This document shows positions 1-7,517 of a DNA stretch of 64,000 nt, piece after piece. The notes beneath the pieces were generated by a model. The model did no database searches and had not been told where the DNA came from. It was given only the letters and a program-made list of their open reading frames with translations. Positions within the stretch are counted from its first letter, which is position 1. Each line of letters starts with the position of its first letter. This DNA comes from Nitrospira sp. (GTDB lineage: Bacteria; Nitrospirota; Nitrospiria; Nitrospirales; Nitrospiraceae): assembly GCA_030653545.1 (NCBI GenBank), contig JAURZE010000009.1, positions 31,368 through 95,367 of the forward strand, read 5' to 3'. A program made the position numbers and the translations under genes.

Positions 1-24
1 CATCGACACCGTATTGTTGTTCAT
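1..24 (-). CDS. 5' end of an unidentified protein (partial)
   Basis: Reading the minus strand, a strong GAGGAG ribosome-binding site at about 29-36 sits just before an ATG at 24-22, and the frame stays open to the edge (MNNNTVSM). Only eight codons are visible, so no function can be given. It may continue the operon formed by the two upstream minus-strand genes. Confidence 0.5.
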
Positions 25-176
25 CGCTTCTCCTCGGTCATGAATCTACGGACTTTCCAGCACCGTTCTTCCCGAAGTATGGCAGGCTCTTGTTACGAAT
101 GGATTTCATGCCAAACGCCGCTGCGGGATCCAGCACTTACGCGGGTATCAGCCGGCCGTAAACAACCGTGGACCAG

Positions 177-311
177 CTAAACGAGTGACTTGGGACGCTC
201 ACACCACCGGCCCGGCTTCATGACCGTACCCATGGCCAGAACAACAAGAATGCCGGCAAAGAGCACCAGCGTCACCATGAGAAAGAACGCACCGCGCAGA
301 TTGGGAAGCAT
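177..311 (-). CDS. Small single-span membrane protein, 44 aa
   Basis: This 44-codon ORF starts at an ATG at 311 preceded by a near-perfect AAGGAGGTG ribosome-binding site at 320-328 and ends with TAG at 177-179. The product begins MLPNLRGAFF, then has about 20 hydrophobic residues (LMVTLVLFAGILVVLAMG), then a short basic tail with one Cys. This is the layout of a small single-pass inner-membrane protein. It lies 76 bases downstream of the 388-1191 gene on the same strand and could be co-transcribed with it. I do not recognise the family. Confidence rests on the ribosome-binding site and the clean membrane segment. Confidence 0.55.
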   Translation of the reverse strand: MLPNLRGAFFLMVTLVLFAGILVVLAMGTVMKPGRWCERPKSLV

Positions 312-387
312 GCAGGCTCACCTCCTTGCCGTTCGTCATGTTGTTCACACTGACCCGCGCCACGGCCGGAACACTTCCGGCTTCACC

Positions 388-1191
388 CTATTCAAGATAC
401 TGTTCCGGATCGAGGACGATCTTCTCGATCGGACCGTCTGACGGAATCGTCAGAAGATGGAGCTGGCCGCCCACCGCGCCGTTCTCCATCTGGAATGTCT
501 CTGCGTGATCGATCGTCGCTCGCACCGCAAGCTTGTACAAAACCTTTGCATCGTCGAGGCTGAATGCCGACAAGAAGCAATGGTCCTCTGCGCGCAGGCG
601 ATTCGCCTCGATCGCCCGACTGACTTCGGGTCGCTGCTTGTCCCGTTCAAAGTGGCCGCTCGTATCCAGCAAGAGCGCCGCAACACGCTCCTCTCCCAGG
701 AATCGTACCCCACAGCCGTCGAAACTGAGCTTCCCGACCGGCGCCGTTTTGACGCTCCAGAGCCCTTTGCGGTTCTTCTCCCAGCGCAGCTCTCGAACCG
801 CGGCCATCGGCGTGGCGCCATCAAACCCGGCCACTGCGACAAACGCGATGTGGGGGTTCGCCGGAGCCGGCAGTGCCGCCGCCGGAGTTGTGCCCGGCCC
901 CTGCTGTTCCCGGTACCTGTCGAACAGTTTGCGAATGAGAAGGTCCGCCTGTGCATCGACCGACAGCGGCTTACGCGACCGGGAGAGGGTCTTGCAAACA
1001 GCCTGAAACTGCTGATGCAGGGAAAGCCGTTCGCCATACCACCCCTCAAAAGCCGCCACCGTCCGCTGACTGGGCATACAGGTTTTTTCTATTCGGGAAG
1101 GGTTAGGGGCGCCGGATCCCCAGAGCACGGTGTCGGCTCCGAGCATGATGCCGGTGGAAGTGAGAAAGATTCCGATCAACGTCCCAAACAT
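388..1191 (-). CDS. Secreted or membrane-anchored protein of unknown function, 267 aa
   Basis: The product starts MFGTLIGIFLTSTGIMLGAD, a hydrophobic N-terminus that could be a signal or anchor. The stretch TSTGIMLGADTVLW faintly resembles the beta-strand around the nucleophile of proteasome-type Ntn hydrolases, and Thr/Ser residues are present there, but I see no other support. The middle holds a helical region (LLIRKLFDRYREQ) and the C-terminal half looks alpha/beta (IAFVAVAGFDG, GVRFLGEERVAALLLD). Start chosen at the ATG at 1191, with AGGA about 10 bases upstream. A weak 11-bp-phased repeat lies at 1228-1254. Function unknown; the Ntn resemblance is inference only. Confidence 0.7.
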   Translation of the reverse strand: MFGTLIGIFLTSTGIMLGADTVLWGSGAPNPSRIEKTCMPSQRTVAAFEGWYGERLSLHQQFQAVCKTLSRSRKPLSVDAQADLLIRKLFDRYREQQGPGTTPAAALPAPANPHIAFVAVAGFDGATPMAAVRELRWEKNRKGLWSVKTAPVGKLSFDGCGVRFLGEERVAALLLDTSGHFERDKQRPEVSRAIEANRLRAEDHCFLSAFSLDDAKVLYKLAVRATIDHAETFQMENGAVGGQLHLLTIPSDGPIEKIVLDPEQYLE

Positions 1192-1227
1192 GATGGTTTC
1201 ATCCTATCGCAGGCTCATCACCAACAG

Positions 1228-1254
1228 GTTGCAGCCGGTTCAAGATCGCGTTAA
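1228..1254 (-). promoter_or_regulatory. Weak 11-bp-phased repeat upstream of the 388-1191 gene
   Basis: On the minus strand TTAAC, TTGAA and GCAAC follow each other at exact 11-base steps (plus-strand starts 1250, 1239 and 1228). Only the first unit matches the TTAAC unit seen elsewhere in the window, so this is the weakest member of the set and may be chance. Confidence 0.25.
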
Positions 1255-1284
1255 CCGTCCGCATTCCATAACAGGCAAGGATAA

Positions 1285-1300
1285 TTAACACATCCGTTAC
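1285..1300 (+). promoter_or_regulatory. Candidate direct-repeat operator (TTAAC-N6-GTTAC)
   Basis: TTAAC (1285-1289) and GTTAC (1296-1300) are 11 bases apart, 49 bases before the lipoprotein start at 1350. The spacer ACATCC is close to GCATCC in the copy at 32532-32547. It belongs to the set of 11-bp direct repeats described in the findings. A binding role is inferred. Confidence 0.45.
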
Positions 1301-1349
1301 AACAACCCGAGCGGCGCGTAACAGCTTCTCCTCTATATATCTCTCCGCG

Positions 1350-1931
1350 ATGTCTACAACCAACCCGCCGGCTCGTTTCATTACATCGACAGGTAGCCTG
1401 CGCCGACAGGCAGTAGTTCAGGCCATCCTATGGCCGCTTCTCACCGGGTTGTTGCTCGTCACGGCTTCCTGCGGGGATTTGCAGGATCCGGCCTCCGGAA
1501 CGCAAGGGGCCTCTTCTACACAACCGTCCGTCACCCCGGTTTCCGGACAACAGACCGGAGATACCGCGACGCCCGGCGCTGATGCCCCCGCGGTTCCCGC
1601 TGAACCGGCTCCCTCACTCCCGTCGCCGGAAACCTCCCAGCTTCCGACAGAGACGCCCTCCGGCGCGCCGCCTCAAGCCCTGGCGTTGGAGAAGCCTGAG
1701 ACGCAGCCCATCACATTCGAATGGAACCCGAGCCCTTCCGGCGATGCAGTAGGATACAAGATCCTGATCTCGACGATGTCTGCCACAACCCAATATACAT
1801 TCCAAACCGGCCCTGAAACCCGCCTCACCGTAGACCTCCCGAAAGGGGAGAGCTACTACGCAACCCTATTCGCCTTCAATAGCGCCGGGCAAAGTCCGCG
1901 GACCGACTACATACGATTCGATCTGTTCTGA
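1350..1931 (+). CDS. Lipoprotein with a C-terminal fibronectin type III-like domain, 193 aa
   Basis: A hydrophobic segment (AILWPLLTGLLLVTASC) ends in a lipobox, TASC, so the mature protein should be lipid-anchored at Cys41 or so. Residues 45-115 are a Pro/Ser/Thr/Ala-rich linker typical of extended surface lipoproteins. The last 75 residues (ITFEWNPSPSGDAVGYKILIS ... YATLFAFNSAGQSP) match the FN3 pattern, with the Trp after strand B and the alternating strands. The start has no good ribosome-binding site, but it is the only ATG before the signal sequence. Likely an envelope or surface adhesion accessory; the ligand is unknown. Confidence 0.8.
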   Translation: MSTTNPPARFITSTGSLRRQAVVQAILWPLLTGLLLVTASCGDLQDPASGTQGASSTQPSVTPVSGQQTGDTATPGADAPAVPAEPAPSLPSPETSQLPTETPSGAPPQALALEKPETQPITFEWNPSPSGDAVGYKILISTMSATTQYTFQTGPETRLTVDLPKGESYYATLFAFNSAGQSPRTDYIRFDLF

Positions 1932-1977
1932 TTCCTGCCACAATCAGCGTGACCGGGAAGGGCCTAAGAAGGCCGGC

Positions 1978-2025
1978 GAGGAGCAGTCCTGCCCACCAGG
2001 CAGACTCCTGAAGAATCCGTTTTTC
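1978..2025 (+). terminator. Possible terminator after the FN3 lipoprotein gene
   Basis: AGGAG near 1979 can pair with CTCCT near 2006, with CTGCC/GGCAG inside, and the hairpin is followed by GTTTTTC. The stem is imperfect. It lies between two convergent genes and could serve the plus-strand gene. Confidence 0.3.
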
Positions 2026-2036
2026 TGTACGCACCG

Positions 2037-3857
2037 TCAGTGCGCTGCTGGGGCGAACATTTGAGCCTGGTTCTGCAGGATTGCGTCGAGCCTGATTCGG
2101 GATTGGCTCTGAAGACGTTTCACGTCATCTATCGCAAGGAGCGGATCGGCAAACGCCTGGTCGGACGGAGCGATCGGGGCCAGCGAAAACATGCTTAAGG
2201 CAGAGCGCTTCGCAGCCGGTTTGTTCTTCCAAGGGTTATAGAGCGGGTCGCCGACCAGCACCATACGCCAGCTCACCCAACGGCTGGTCAGATAATAGGA
2301 CTCGACCAAGGAGTACTGGCCGGTCATGAGCAGCGCAGCGAATTCGAGCGGCTCTGGGAACGCATCCAGGTAGGGCTCCCCGACTGAGCCGAGCGTCGCG
2401 GTAATCCCGTGATCCAACGCATTCTTGCACCAGCCTGCCTCTCCGTGGCGGTGGAGACTCACGGCTTCGCCGGACGCCATGTGGTACCCGATCGCGCCGG
2501 TCCGGAAGGTAAAGGCATCTTCATATTGTCTCAGCCGGTACCAGCCCGCATAGAACGCGACGTCCGGCGCGGCGCCGGGACGCTCAAACCGCGCCTCCGT
2601 GTTGTCCAGTTGCGAGCGGTACATCGTGTGCTGCGTGACAAACTGATGCAAGTCCCGCAGGCTTTGATCGTAGCGGCCATACGTATCGGACGGATCCTTG
2701 ACCGGCATTCCACGCGCGTCCAGATAGACCGTGCCGTTCAGCCCCTGCCGCTCCGCTTCCATCGCGCGATCCACCAAGCGGCTCGCCAGATCGGCTGTCG
2801 AAGCATCGAGCCGGCCCACCATGAGAACAGGGATCTCTCGATGTCCCCCTCCGGATTTCTTGAACGCATGGTACAGCGGATTCGCCCGGCGCCAGGCCGC
2901 GCCGTACAGCGACCGATCCCACCAGAGCAGACTCAGTTCACTATCGACACTGGCGTCGCCATGTTCCTCCGACAACCGGCTCTGTTCCATCGCGGCCAAA
3001 CCGAACACTCCGTAAGTTCCGTACACCTGTTCGATCCGCTGATAGAACTCGCTCCGCCGGTCTCGCACCGGAAGGTCCAACGATCCGAGCAGCAATTGCA
3101 ATCCCTCCGCCTGCTGCCCTCGCGCCTGCCTGGCAGTCTCGCTCTCGGAACTCTGCCCGCCCCGGCGCATCTCGTGCTGCAGTTGCGAGAGCCCAGCCAC
3201 CCCCTGGTGGTCCCGAACAATGGCCTCTAGTCGTGAAGACCACTGCGCATCGGCCGGCGGCTTCAGCTGTCGCACCCGTCCGGCGGAGGCTTGAACGGCC
3301 TCATCGACGCGCAGCAAGAAGGCGATGTGGCGTTCATAGGTGACGGGATCCTCAGCCTGCGGCGCGGCCTGAGCAGAAGCAGGCGCAGAGCCGGAACTCG
3401 CCGCGATGGCACCGGCCCGGCGCTCAAGATCCTCCAGCCGCGTCCGCGCGGCCCCGAGCCTGGCAGTGGCATCGCGACGCCAGCGCTCTTCGTCGTCCGT
3501 GAGCCTCGGCGCGGCGACGCGGAGCGGAACACCGAAGACCGTCACGACGACACGAATCGCTTTATGAATATCCCGCGCGTGGAGCGTCTGCCGGAGAGGC
3601 GCCGCCAGCCGGCGCTCATAGTCCTCCCGGCTCATGGTGTCGTCGAGGGGAAGATCCAGTTCGACGATGTGCTGCGCGGGAATTCCCCGGCGCGTCGCAT
3701 AATGTTGTGCGACCGAGAGACTCTCACGGCTATTGACGTTAGCAACAATCACGACCTGATTCGGGGAGAGCTCCGCTCGAGCAGTAGGAATATCGAACAA
3801 CAAGATCAGGCCCTGGAGAATCAACACAAATCCAATGAGGAGCACCGAAGCAGACAT
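2037..3857 (-). CDS. TIGR03790-type secreted protein, 606 aa
   Basis: After a signal peptide (MSASVLLIGFVLILQ ... ARA) the protein has the hallmark start of TIGR03790 proteins: NQVVIVANVNSRESLSVAQHYATRRGIP ... IVELDLP, then IRVVVTVFGVPLRV. The C-terminal part carries HGITATLGSVGEPYL and LVGDPLYNP, also typical. A helical insertion of about 150 residues (RLGAARTRLEDLERRAG to QRIEQVYGTYG) separates the halves. The family has no proven reaction that I know of; the fold resembles caspase/gingipain-like clan CD proteins, but that is inference. Start placed at the internal ATG (3857), which begins the signal peptide and has GGAG nearby; an upstream ATG at 3941 would add 28 residues. Confidence 0.8.
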   Translation of the reverse strand: MSASVLLIGFVLILQGLILLFDIPTARAELSPNQVVIVANVNSRESLSVAQHYATRRGIPAQHIVELDLPLDDTMSREDYERRLAAPLRQTLHARDIHKAIRVVVTVFGVPLRVAAPRLTDDEERWRRDATARLGAARTRLEDLERRAGAIAASSGSAPASAQAAPQAEDPVTYERHIAFLLRVDEAVQASAGRVRQLKPPADAQWSSRLEAIVRDHQGVAGLSQLQHEMRRGGQSSESETARQARGQQAEGLQLLLGSLDLPVRDRRSEFYQRIEQVYGTYGVFGLAAMEQSRLSEEHGDASVDSELSLLWWDRSLYGAAWRRANPLYHAFKKSGGGHREIPVLMVGRLDASTADLASRLVDRAMEAERQGLNGTVYLDARGMPVKDPSDTYGRYDQSLRDLHQFVTQHTMYRSQLDNTEARFERPGAAPDVAFYAGWYRLRQYEDAFTFRTGAIGYHMASGEAVSLHRHGEAGWCKNALDHGITATLGSVGEPYLDAFPEPLEFAALLMTGQYSLVESYYLTSRWVSWRMVLVGDPLYNPWKNKPAAKRSALSMFSLAPIAPSDQAFADPLLAIDDVKRLQSQSRIRLDAILQNQAQMFAPAAH

Positions 3858-3964
3858 GGGGCTCCGACCCTCCCCTCTCAAACAGTCGCTTCGCAACATC
3901 TTTAGCCTTTGCCTCTCAAGGCCGGTGCCAGGATTGCCCAAGACCAGGCCCGCTCTACTCGAAA

Positions 3965-4002
3965 TTTACGCATCGGTAATCCGCCTCTAACTCTGCCGCA
4001 AC
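3965..4002 (+). promoter_or_regulatory. Four-unit 11-bp-phased repeat upstream of the CBS gene
   Basis: TTTAC (3965), GTAAT (3976), CTAAC (3987) and GCAAC (3998) start exactly 11 bases apart on the plus strand, ending 49 bases before the ATG at 4052. Exact helical phasing over four units suggests binding of several regulator dimers. The units are degenerate copies of TTAAC. Confidence 0.5.
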
Positions 4003-4051
4003 GCCGGGTTTGTAGACTGTACACAATACAACAATATAAAGGGAGGAACAG

Positions 4052-4435
4052 ATGGTCACAGTCGGACAATTGATGAAGAAGGAACTGATTACAGTGGACG
4101 CCGGGACATCAGTCATCGACGCGGCGAAGCTCATGAAAACCTGCAACGTGTGCAGCGTGCTGATCGCGGAGAAGGGGCGCATCATCGGCATCGTCACGGA
4201 ATCGGATATCGTGAAAAAGGTCATCGGCTCAGACCGCGGTCCGTACTTCGTTCCGGTGGAAGACATCATGAGCACCCCGGTCGTCGGGATTGAAGAGCGA
4301 AGACCTCTCACAGAAGCGGCAGACTTGATGAACAAGCACCGGACCCGCCATCTGGGAGTCATGAAGGGTGGATCGGTCATCGGGATTTTGTCCGTCCGTG
4401 ACTTACTCCAGCCGGTTTCTGTCGACGAATTCTAA
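4052..4435 (+). CDS. Two-CBS-domain protein, 127 aa
   Basis: A cytoplasmic stand-alone pair of CBS domains. Residues 1-60 (VGQLMKKELITVDAGTSVIDAAKLMKTCNVCSVLIAEKGRIIGIVTESDIVKKVI) form the first and residues 70-122 (VEDIMSTPVVGIEERRPLTEAADLMNKHRTRHLGVMKGGSVIGILSVRDLL) the second. Such Bateman modules usually bind adenine nucleotides and regulate a partner. No fused effector domain is present and the length is normal for this class. The start has a clear GGGAGG ribosome-binding site. The gene stands alone, divergent from the TIGR03790 gene, behind a four-unit repeat, so it probably answers the same signal as the neighbouring loci. The partner is unknown. Confidence 0.92.
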   Translation: MVTVGQLMKKELITVDAGTSVIDAAKLMKTCNVCSVLIAEKGRIIGIVTESDIVKKVIGSDRGPYFVPVEDIMSTPVVGIEERRPLTEAADLMNKHRTRHLGVMKGGSVIGILSVRDLLQPVSVDEF

Positions 4436-4739
4436 CCCCCTCAATCCCTTCCCGTCTCAAACTTGTCATACCCTGCTCTCCTGCAACTCTCGCGGGAGGG
4501 CGGTGTCTATCTATGTCGTGAACCATGGGTGCCGGACAGGAATGACGCAGGCAGGGCGAGGAGCCTGTCCGACATTGCCTTCGTGACGAGGCGAAGGAGA
4601 TGTGATCAGCTGCGAGGCCGCAGGCCGGGAAACACCGGAGGCGTATCCCTGAATACGCTGAGGATTTTTTCTGGCCGAGAACGACGCAGATGGTGACAGA
4701 TCATTCGCCGCAGTAGAACGGTCAGTGTCGGAGAGGCTC
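4436..4739. other. Intergenic region with two hairpins, one terminator-like
   Basis: No gene is visible. CGGACAGG (4533-4540) pairs with CCTGTCCG (4564-4571). GCGTAT (4641-4646) pairs with ATACGC (4653-4658), and six T follow at 4665-4670, which fits a modest intrinsic terminator for the plus-strand CBS gene about 200 bases upstream. Confidence 0.4.
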
Positions 4740-5459
4740 CTAATTCCGCAATTTATACCCGACACCGCGCACCGTCACGATCAAGGCAGGATGAGTCGGA
4801 TCGATTTCGATCTTGTGGCGGAGCGAGTGGATATGGACGTCCAGCGCATGTTCTTCCAGCGCATAGCCCTCGCCCCACACGCGATTCAGCATTTCCTGGC
4901 GTGAAAAGACACGGCTGGGAGACTCTAAAAACTGGCGGAGGATTTGGAATTCTTTCGGCGTCAGTTCAACCTGGCGCCCTTGCACAGTCACCTCATGCCG
5001 ATCGAGGTCCATCTTCACATCGCCGACCCCATAGTGCATGGGGGTACCGCTGGATGTGTCACGCCGTCTCAGAATGGCACGGACTCGCGCGACAAGTTCA
5101 CGGGTACTCTGGCTGCACACAACCAGATCGATCCCGCGATCGTAGTCCTGCACACATTCGTCTTCACTACAAACCGGCACAGTGTCATCTATGGCAACGA
5201 TGGGAACCGTCGCCAATGTCCGAAGGTTACGCAGATTCGAGGTGGTCCCGGTTTGACGATCAATGACAATCAGGGAGGGCACCGACGCCTTCGCCTCGGT
5301 AAACGCCGCCGACTCAGTCGTCACGACCGTGCCGCGGTAGCCATTACTCTCCAGCGCTTTCTTCAGCGATTGCGCGAACGAATCCGTCCGAACGAAGATG
5401 AGGATGGATTCAGGAGGCTGGGCGGAGCTTGATATGGTTGCATGCATCGCGATGCCCAC
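4740..5459 (-). CDS. OmpR/PhoB-class response regulator with a degenerate receiver, 239 aa
   Basis: The C-terminal 100 residues are a clear winged-helix transcriptional domain: LTPKEFQILRQFLESPSRVFSRQEMLNRVWG, the recognition helix region ALDVHIHSLRHKIE, and the closing VRGVGYKL. The N-terminal 120 residues follow the receiver fold (ILIFVRTDSFAQSLKKALESNG, SLIVIDRQ, VPIVAID). The Asp in VIDRQ fits the phosphorylation site, but the usual acidic pair after the first strand is missing (FVRTD) and the conserved Lys is not visible (VVCSQSTRE), so it may be an atypical or phosphorylation-independent receiver. The GTG at 5459 has GAGG upstream; an ATG at 5447 is an alternative. It is divergent from a PstS-like gene, which suggests a PhoB-like role. 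No histidine kinase gene is nearby. Confidence 0.88.
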   Translation of the reverse strand: MGIAMHATISSSAQPPESILIFVRTDSFAQSLKKALESNGYRGTVVTTESAAFTEAKASVPSLIVIDRQTGTTSNLRNLRTLATVPIVAIDDTVPVCSEDECVQDYDRGIDLVVCSQSTRELVARVRAILRRRDTSSGTPMHYGVGDVKMDLDRHEVTVQGRQVELTPKEFQILRQFLESPSRVFSRQEMLNRVWGEGYALEEHALDVHIHSLRHKIEIDPTHPALIVTVRGVGYKLRN

Positions 5460-5495
5460 ATTACGGCCTCGCAGTTAAGCCCGCCTTAGGGCCGT

Positions 5496-5511
5496 GTAAA
5501 TTGTCCGTTAA
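5496..5511 (-). promoter_or_regulatory. Candidate autoregulatory direct repeat of the response regulator gene
   Basis: On the minus strand TTAAC and TTTAC lie 11 bases apart (plus-strand GTTAA 5507-5511 and GTAAA 5496-5500), 36 bases before the GTG start. It is the same pattern and orientation, relative to its gene, as the other copies, which suggests autoregulation. Confidence 0.5.
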
Positions 5512-5543
5512 CTCCTGCACCCCTCGCGACGGCTTGCCCGGAT

Positions 5544-5573
5544 CTGTCATTCCGGAGTTAACATGGAGTTAAC
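5544..5573 (+). promoter_or_regulatory. Pho-box-like phased array upstream of the PstS-like gene
   Basis: Three 7-mers start exactly 11 bases apart: CTGTCAT (5544-5550), GAGTTAA (5555-5561) and GAGTTAA (5566-5572). The first is identical to the half-site of the E. coli Pho box, and the 7+4 spacing is the Pho-box geometry. The two TTAAC cores (5558 and 5569) are exact members of the window-wide motif. It ends 95 bases before the ATG at 5669. Confidence 0.6.
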
Positions 5574-5668
5574 AATTCATTGATCCGGCGGCAATCCCGA
5601 CTCCGTAACGTGCAAGTGTGCTCGGCCACTGTTCTGGCACGATGCTATTCCTTGGAGGTCTAATAGTG

Positions 5669-6727
5669 ATGTGGAACTACCTGCCCGCATTGATCGATTG
5701 TCCGCAGGCCTCTCGCCTGCTTGTCCTGGCCGTCGGCACCTGCCTGGCATGGAGCAGTCCCGCAGCGGGGCAAGTCCGGCCAGGCCTGGATCCGCAAATC
5801 GCCGCCTACCAACCCACAAGCGCCCTAAACGGCTCTCTCTCCATTTCAGGCTCGGAGACCATGCGTCCGATCACGGAATCCTGGGCTGCCGACCTCAGAC
5901 AGCTCTACCAGGGGCTAAAGATTTCTGTGACGAGCGAAGGGTCCGAAGCAGGGTTAGTGAAACTGCTGGAGGGCAAGGCGCAGATCGCGGCCATGTCCCG
6001 CCGGATGAATAAGCAAGAGATCGGAGAGTTCATCAGGGAGTTTGGATACGAACCGACCGAGGTCCCGGTCGCCGTCGATGCGTTGGCGGTGTTCGTGCAT
6101 AAAGACAATGCCATCGAAGGGTTGAGCCTGGCCGAACTCGATGCGATTTTCTCGAACGAGCGGCGGCGCGGACTGAAGTATCCGCTTCTGACCTGGGGCG
6201 ATCTGCTTTTAGATGGAGAATGGAAAGAGGCACCGATCCATCTCTATGGAAGAAACCTCCAATCCGGAACCACCACCTTCTTTCGTGAGCACGTACTGAA
6301 CGGCGCGGCGGCCAAGAAAAGCATGTCCACGGCGCCGGGATCAGCCTCAGTCGTGATCGAGTTGATGAAGGACCGGTTCGGGATCGGATTCAGCAGCATC
6401 GGGTATCAGACTTCAGGAGTTCGGGCTGTTCCTCTGGCCTCGGTGCAGGGAGGACGATATGTCGTACCCAGCTTTCAATCGGCCATGGACGGATCCTACC
6501 CCCTCAGACGGAATCTGTATCTCTATGTCAATAAACTGCCCAAAGCGGCGCCGCCCGCCCCGCTCGCAGAATACGTGAAGTTTGCCCTCAGTCAGCAGGG
6601 GCAGCAAGCCGTTCTTGCGCAAGGCTATTATCCACTCGCAACCGCAGAGTTGACTCGGCTGACGATGCTGTGGGCGACACCGATCCGCGCCGCAGCGGCT
6701 GACCAGCCCGCAAAGCTCAGAGATTAG
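5669..6727 (+). CDS. PstS-like phosphate-type substrate-binding protein, 352 aa
   Basis: A signal peptide (LLVLAVGTCLAWSSPAAG) is followed by the PstS family pattern SISGSETMRPITESWAADL near residue 62, EGSEAGLVKLLEGKAQIAAMSRRM near 95, VAVDALAVFVHKDNAIEGLSLAELDAIFS, and a late SGTTTFFREHVL ... GIGFSSIGY. These include the Ser/Thr residues that line the phosphate site in the family. It should bind phosphate or a similar oxyanion in the periplasm. No PstC/A/B permease genes are present here, so it is an orphan binding protein. The start is the ATG at 5669 (or GTG at 5666) with GGAGG at 5654-5658. It is divergent from the regulator gene and 17 bases ahead of a lipoprotein gene. Confidence 0.88.
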   Translation: MWNYLPALIDCPQASRLLVLAVGTCLAWSSPAAGQVRPGLDPQIAAYQPTSALNGSLSISGSETMRPITESWAADLRQLYQGLKISVTSEGSEAGLVKLLEGKAQIAAMSRRMNKQEIGEFIREFGYEPTEVPVAVDALAVFVHKDNAIEGLSLAELDAIFSNERRRGLKYPLLTWGDLLLDGEWKEAPIHLYGRNLQSGTTTFFREHVLNGAAAKKSMSTAPGSASVVIELMKDRFGIGFSSIGYQTSGVRAVPLASVQGGRYVVPSFQSAMDGSYPLRRNLYLYVNKLPKAAPPAPLAEYVKFALSQQGQQAVLAQGYYPLATAELTRLTMLWATPIRAAAADQPAKLRD

Positions 6728-6744
6728 GGATCCCGTTCTATCCG

Positions 6745-7479
6745 ATGAAGAGTATACTGCCCCATGCTTTCAGCGTTGCCGCGGCCATCGGGCTCACGGC
6801 AGCCTGCGCTCCAGGCCAGTTTACGACCGTCACGATCTACGACACCCCGGCCGCGTTCGTCCGGCTGGAACTCGACCGGACCGTCGAAACGGGGCAAACA
6901 CACTCGCACCCGCTGTCTCTCACCCCCGCACAGATTGCGGCCGTTCTGGCCGGCGTCATGATCGAAGAGCCGCTCGCCAAACTCCCGTTTTACGACGACA
7001 CAAGCCAGCCACGCCGCCACCGGGCGTTCACCGAGCAAGAAGTGATCTTCTTCGCTCCGTTGCTCGCCGGCGCATTAGCCCAGGCAACGCCTGAAGAGGT
7101 CGTTACCTTTTATGAATCGCGGGATATCTCGAGGACCCGAAGGGAAGTTACCTCAGGCGGGCTCTTTGCCGATGGGGAGGAGCTTCATCTCGTGCTGGGC
7201 AACTACCGGTCAGAAACTCATTATAGCGCAGACTTTGGCGGCGCCGATAACACCGACGACCGGCTCACCCCCATGAAAGCGCTTGCCCCCCAGCGAGGCC
7301 GTCTATACTTCGAGCCACGCTACGCTGAACGCTCCAGCGACCGGAGCGGCCTGCCCCGTTGGTTCCAGTTGGACCGGCGGGAAATCATCGTACAGCACTC
7401 GCTGCTCCCTCCACGCGCCATATTCAACCCCACACCAGCCACGCCCCCCGTCGACGCGCCGGCCAGCATGCGGCACTGA
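6745..7479 (+). CDS. Lipoprotein of unknown function, 244 aa
   Basis: The N-terminus MKSILPHAFSVAAAIGLTAAC ends in a lipobox (TAAC), giving a lipid-anchored mature protein from about Cys21. The rest is soluble, with LTPAQIAAVLAGVMIEEP, TEQEVIFFAPLLAGALAQATPEEVVTFYESRD and a C-terminal basic, Pro-rich end. I do not recognise the family. It starts 17 bases after the PstS-like gene, so the two are probably one operon, and it converges on the OprP-like porin gene. An envelope role linked to phosphate or oxyanion uptake is a guess from context. Confidence 0.78.
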   Translation: MKSILPHAFSVAAAIGLTAACAPGQFTTVTIYDTPAAFVRLELDRTVETGQTHSHPLSLTPAQIAAVLAGVMIEEPLAKLPFYDDTSQPRRHRAFTEQEVIFFAPLLAGALAQATPEEVVTFYESRDISRTRREVTSGGLFADGEELHLVLGNYRSETHYSADFGGADNTDDRLTPMKALAPQRGRLYFEPRYAERSSDRSGLPRWFQLDRREIIVQHSLLPPRAIFNPTPATPPVDAPASMRH

Positions 7480-7517
7480 GCACCGTGCAGAACGCGCGAC
7501 TCCGGTAGAAGCCCAGG

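Noticed and set aside
457..1254. 265-codon plus-strand frame
   Set aside because: Antisense to the 388-1191 gene, Arg-rich and without a plausible start or family.
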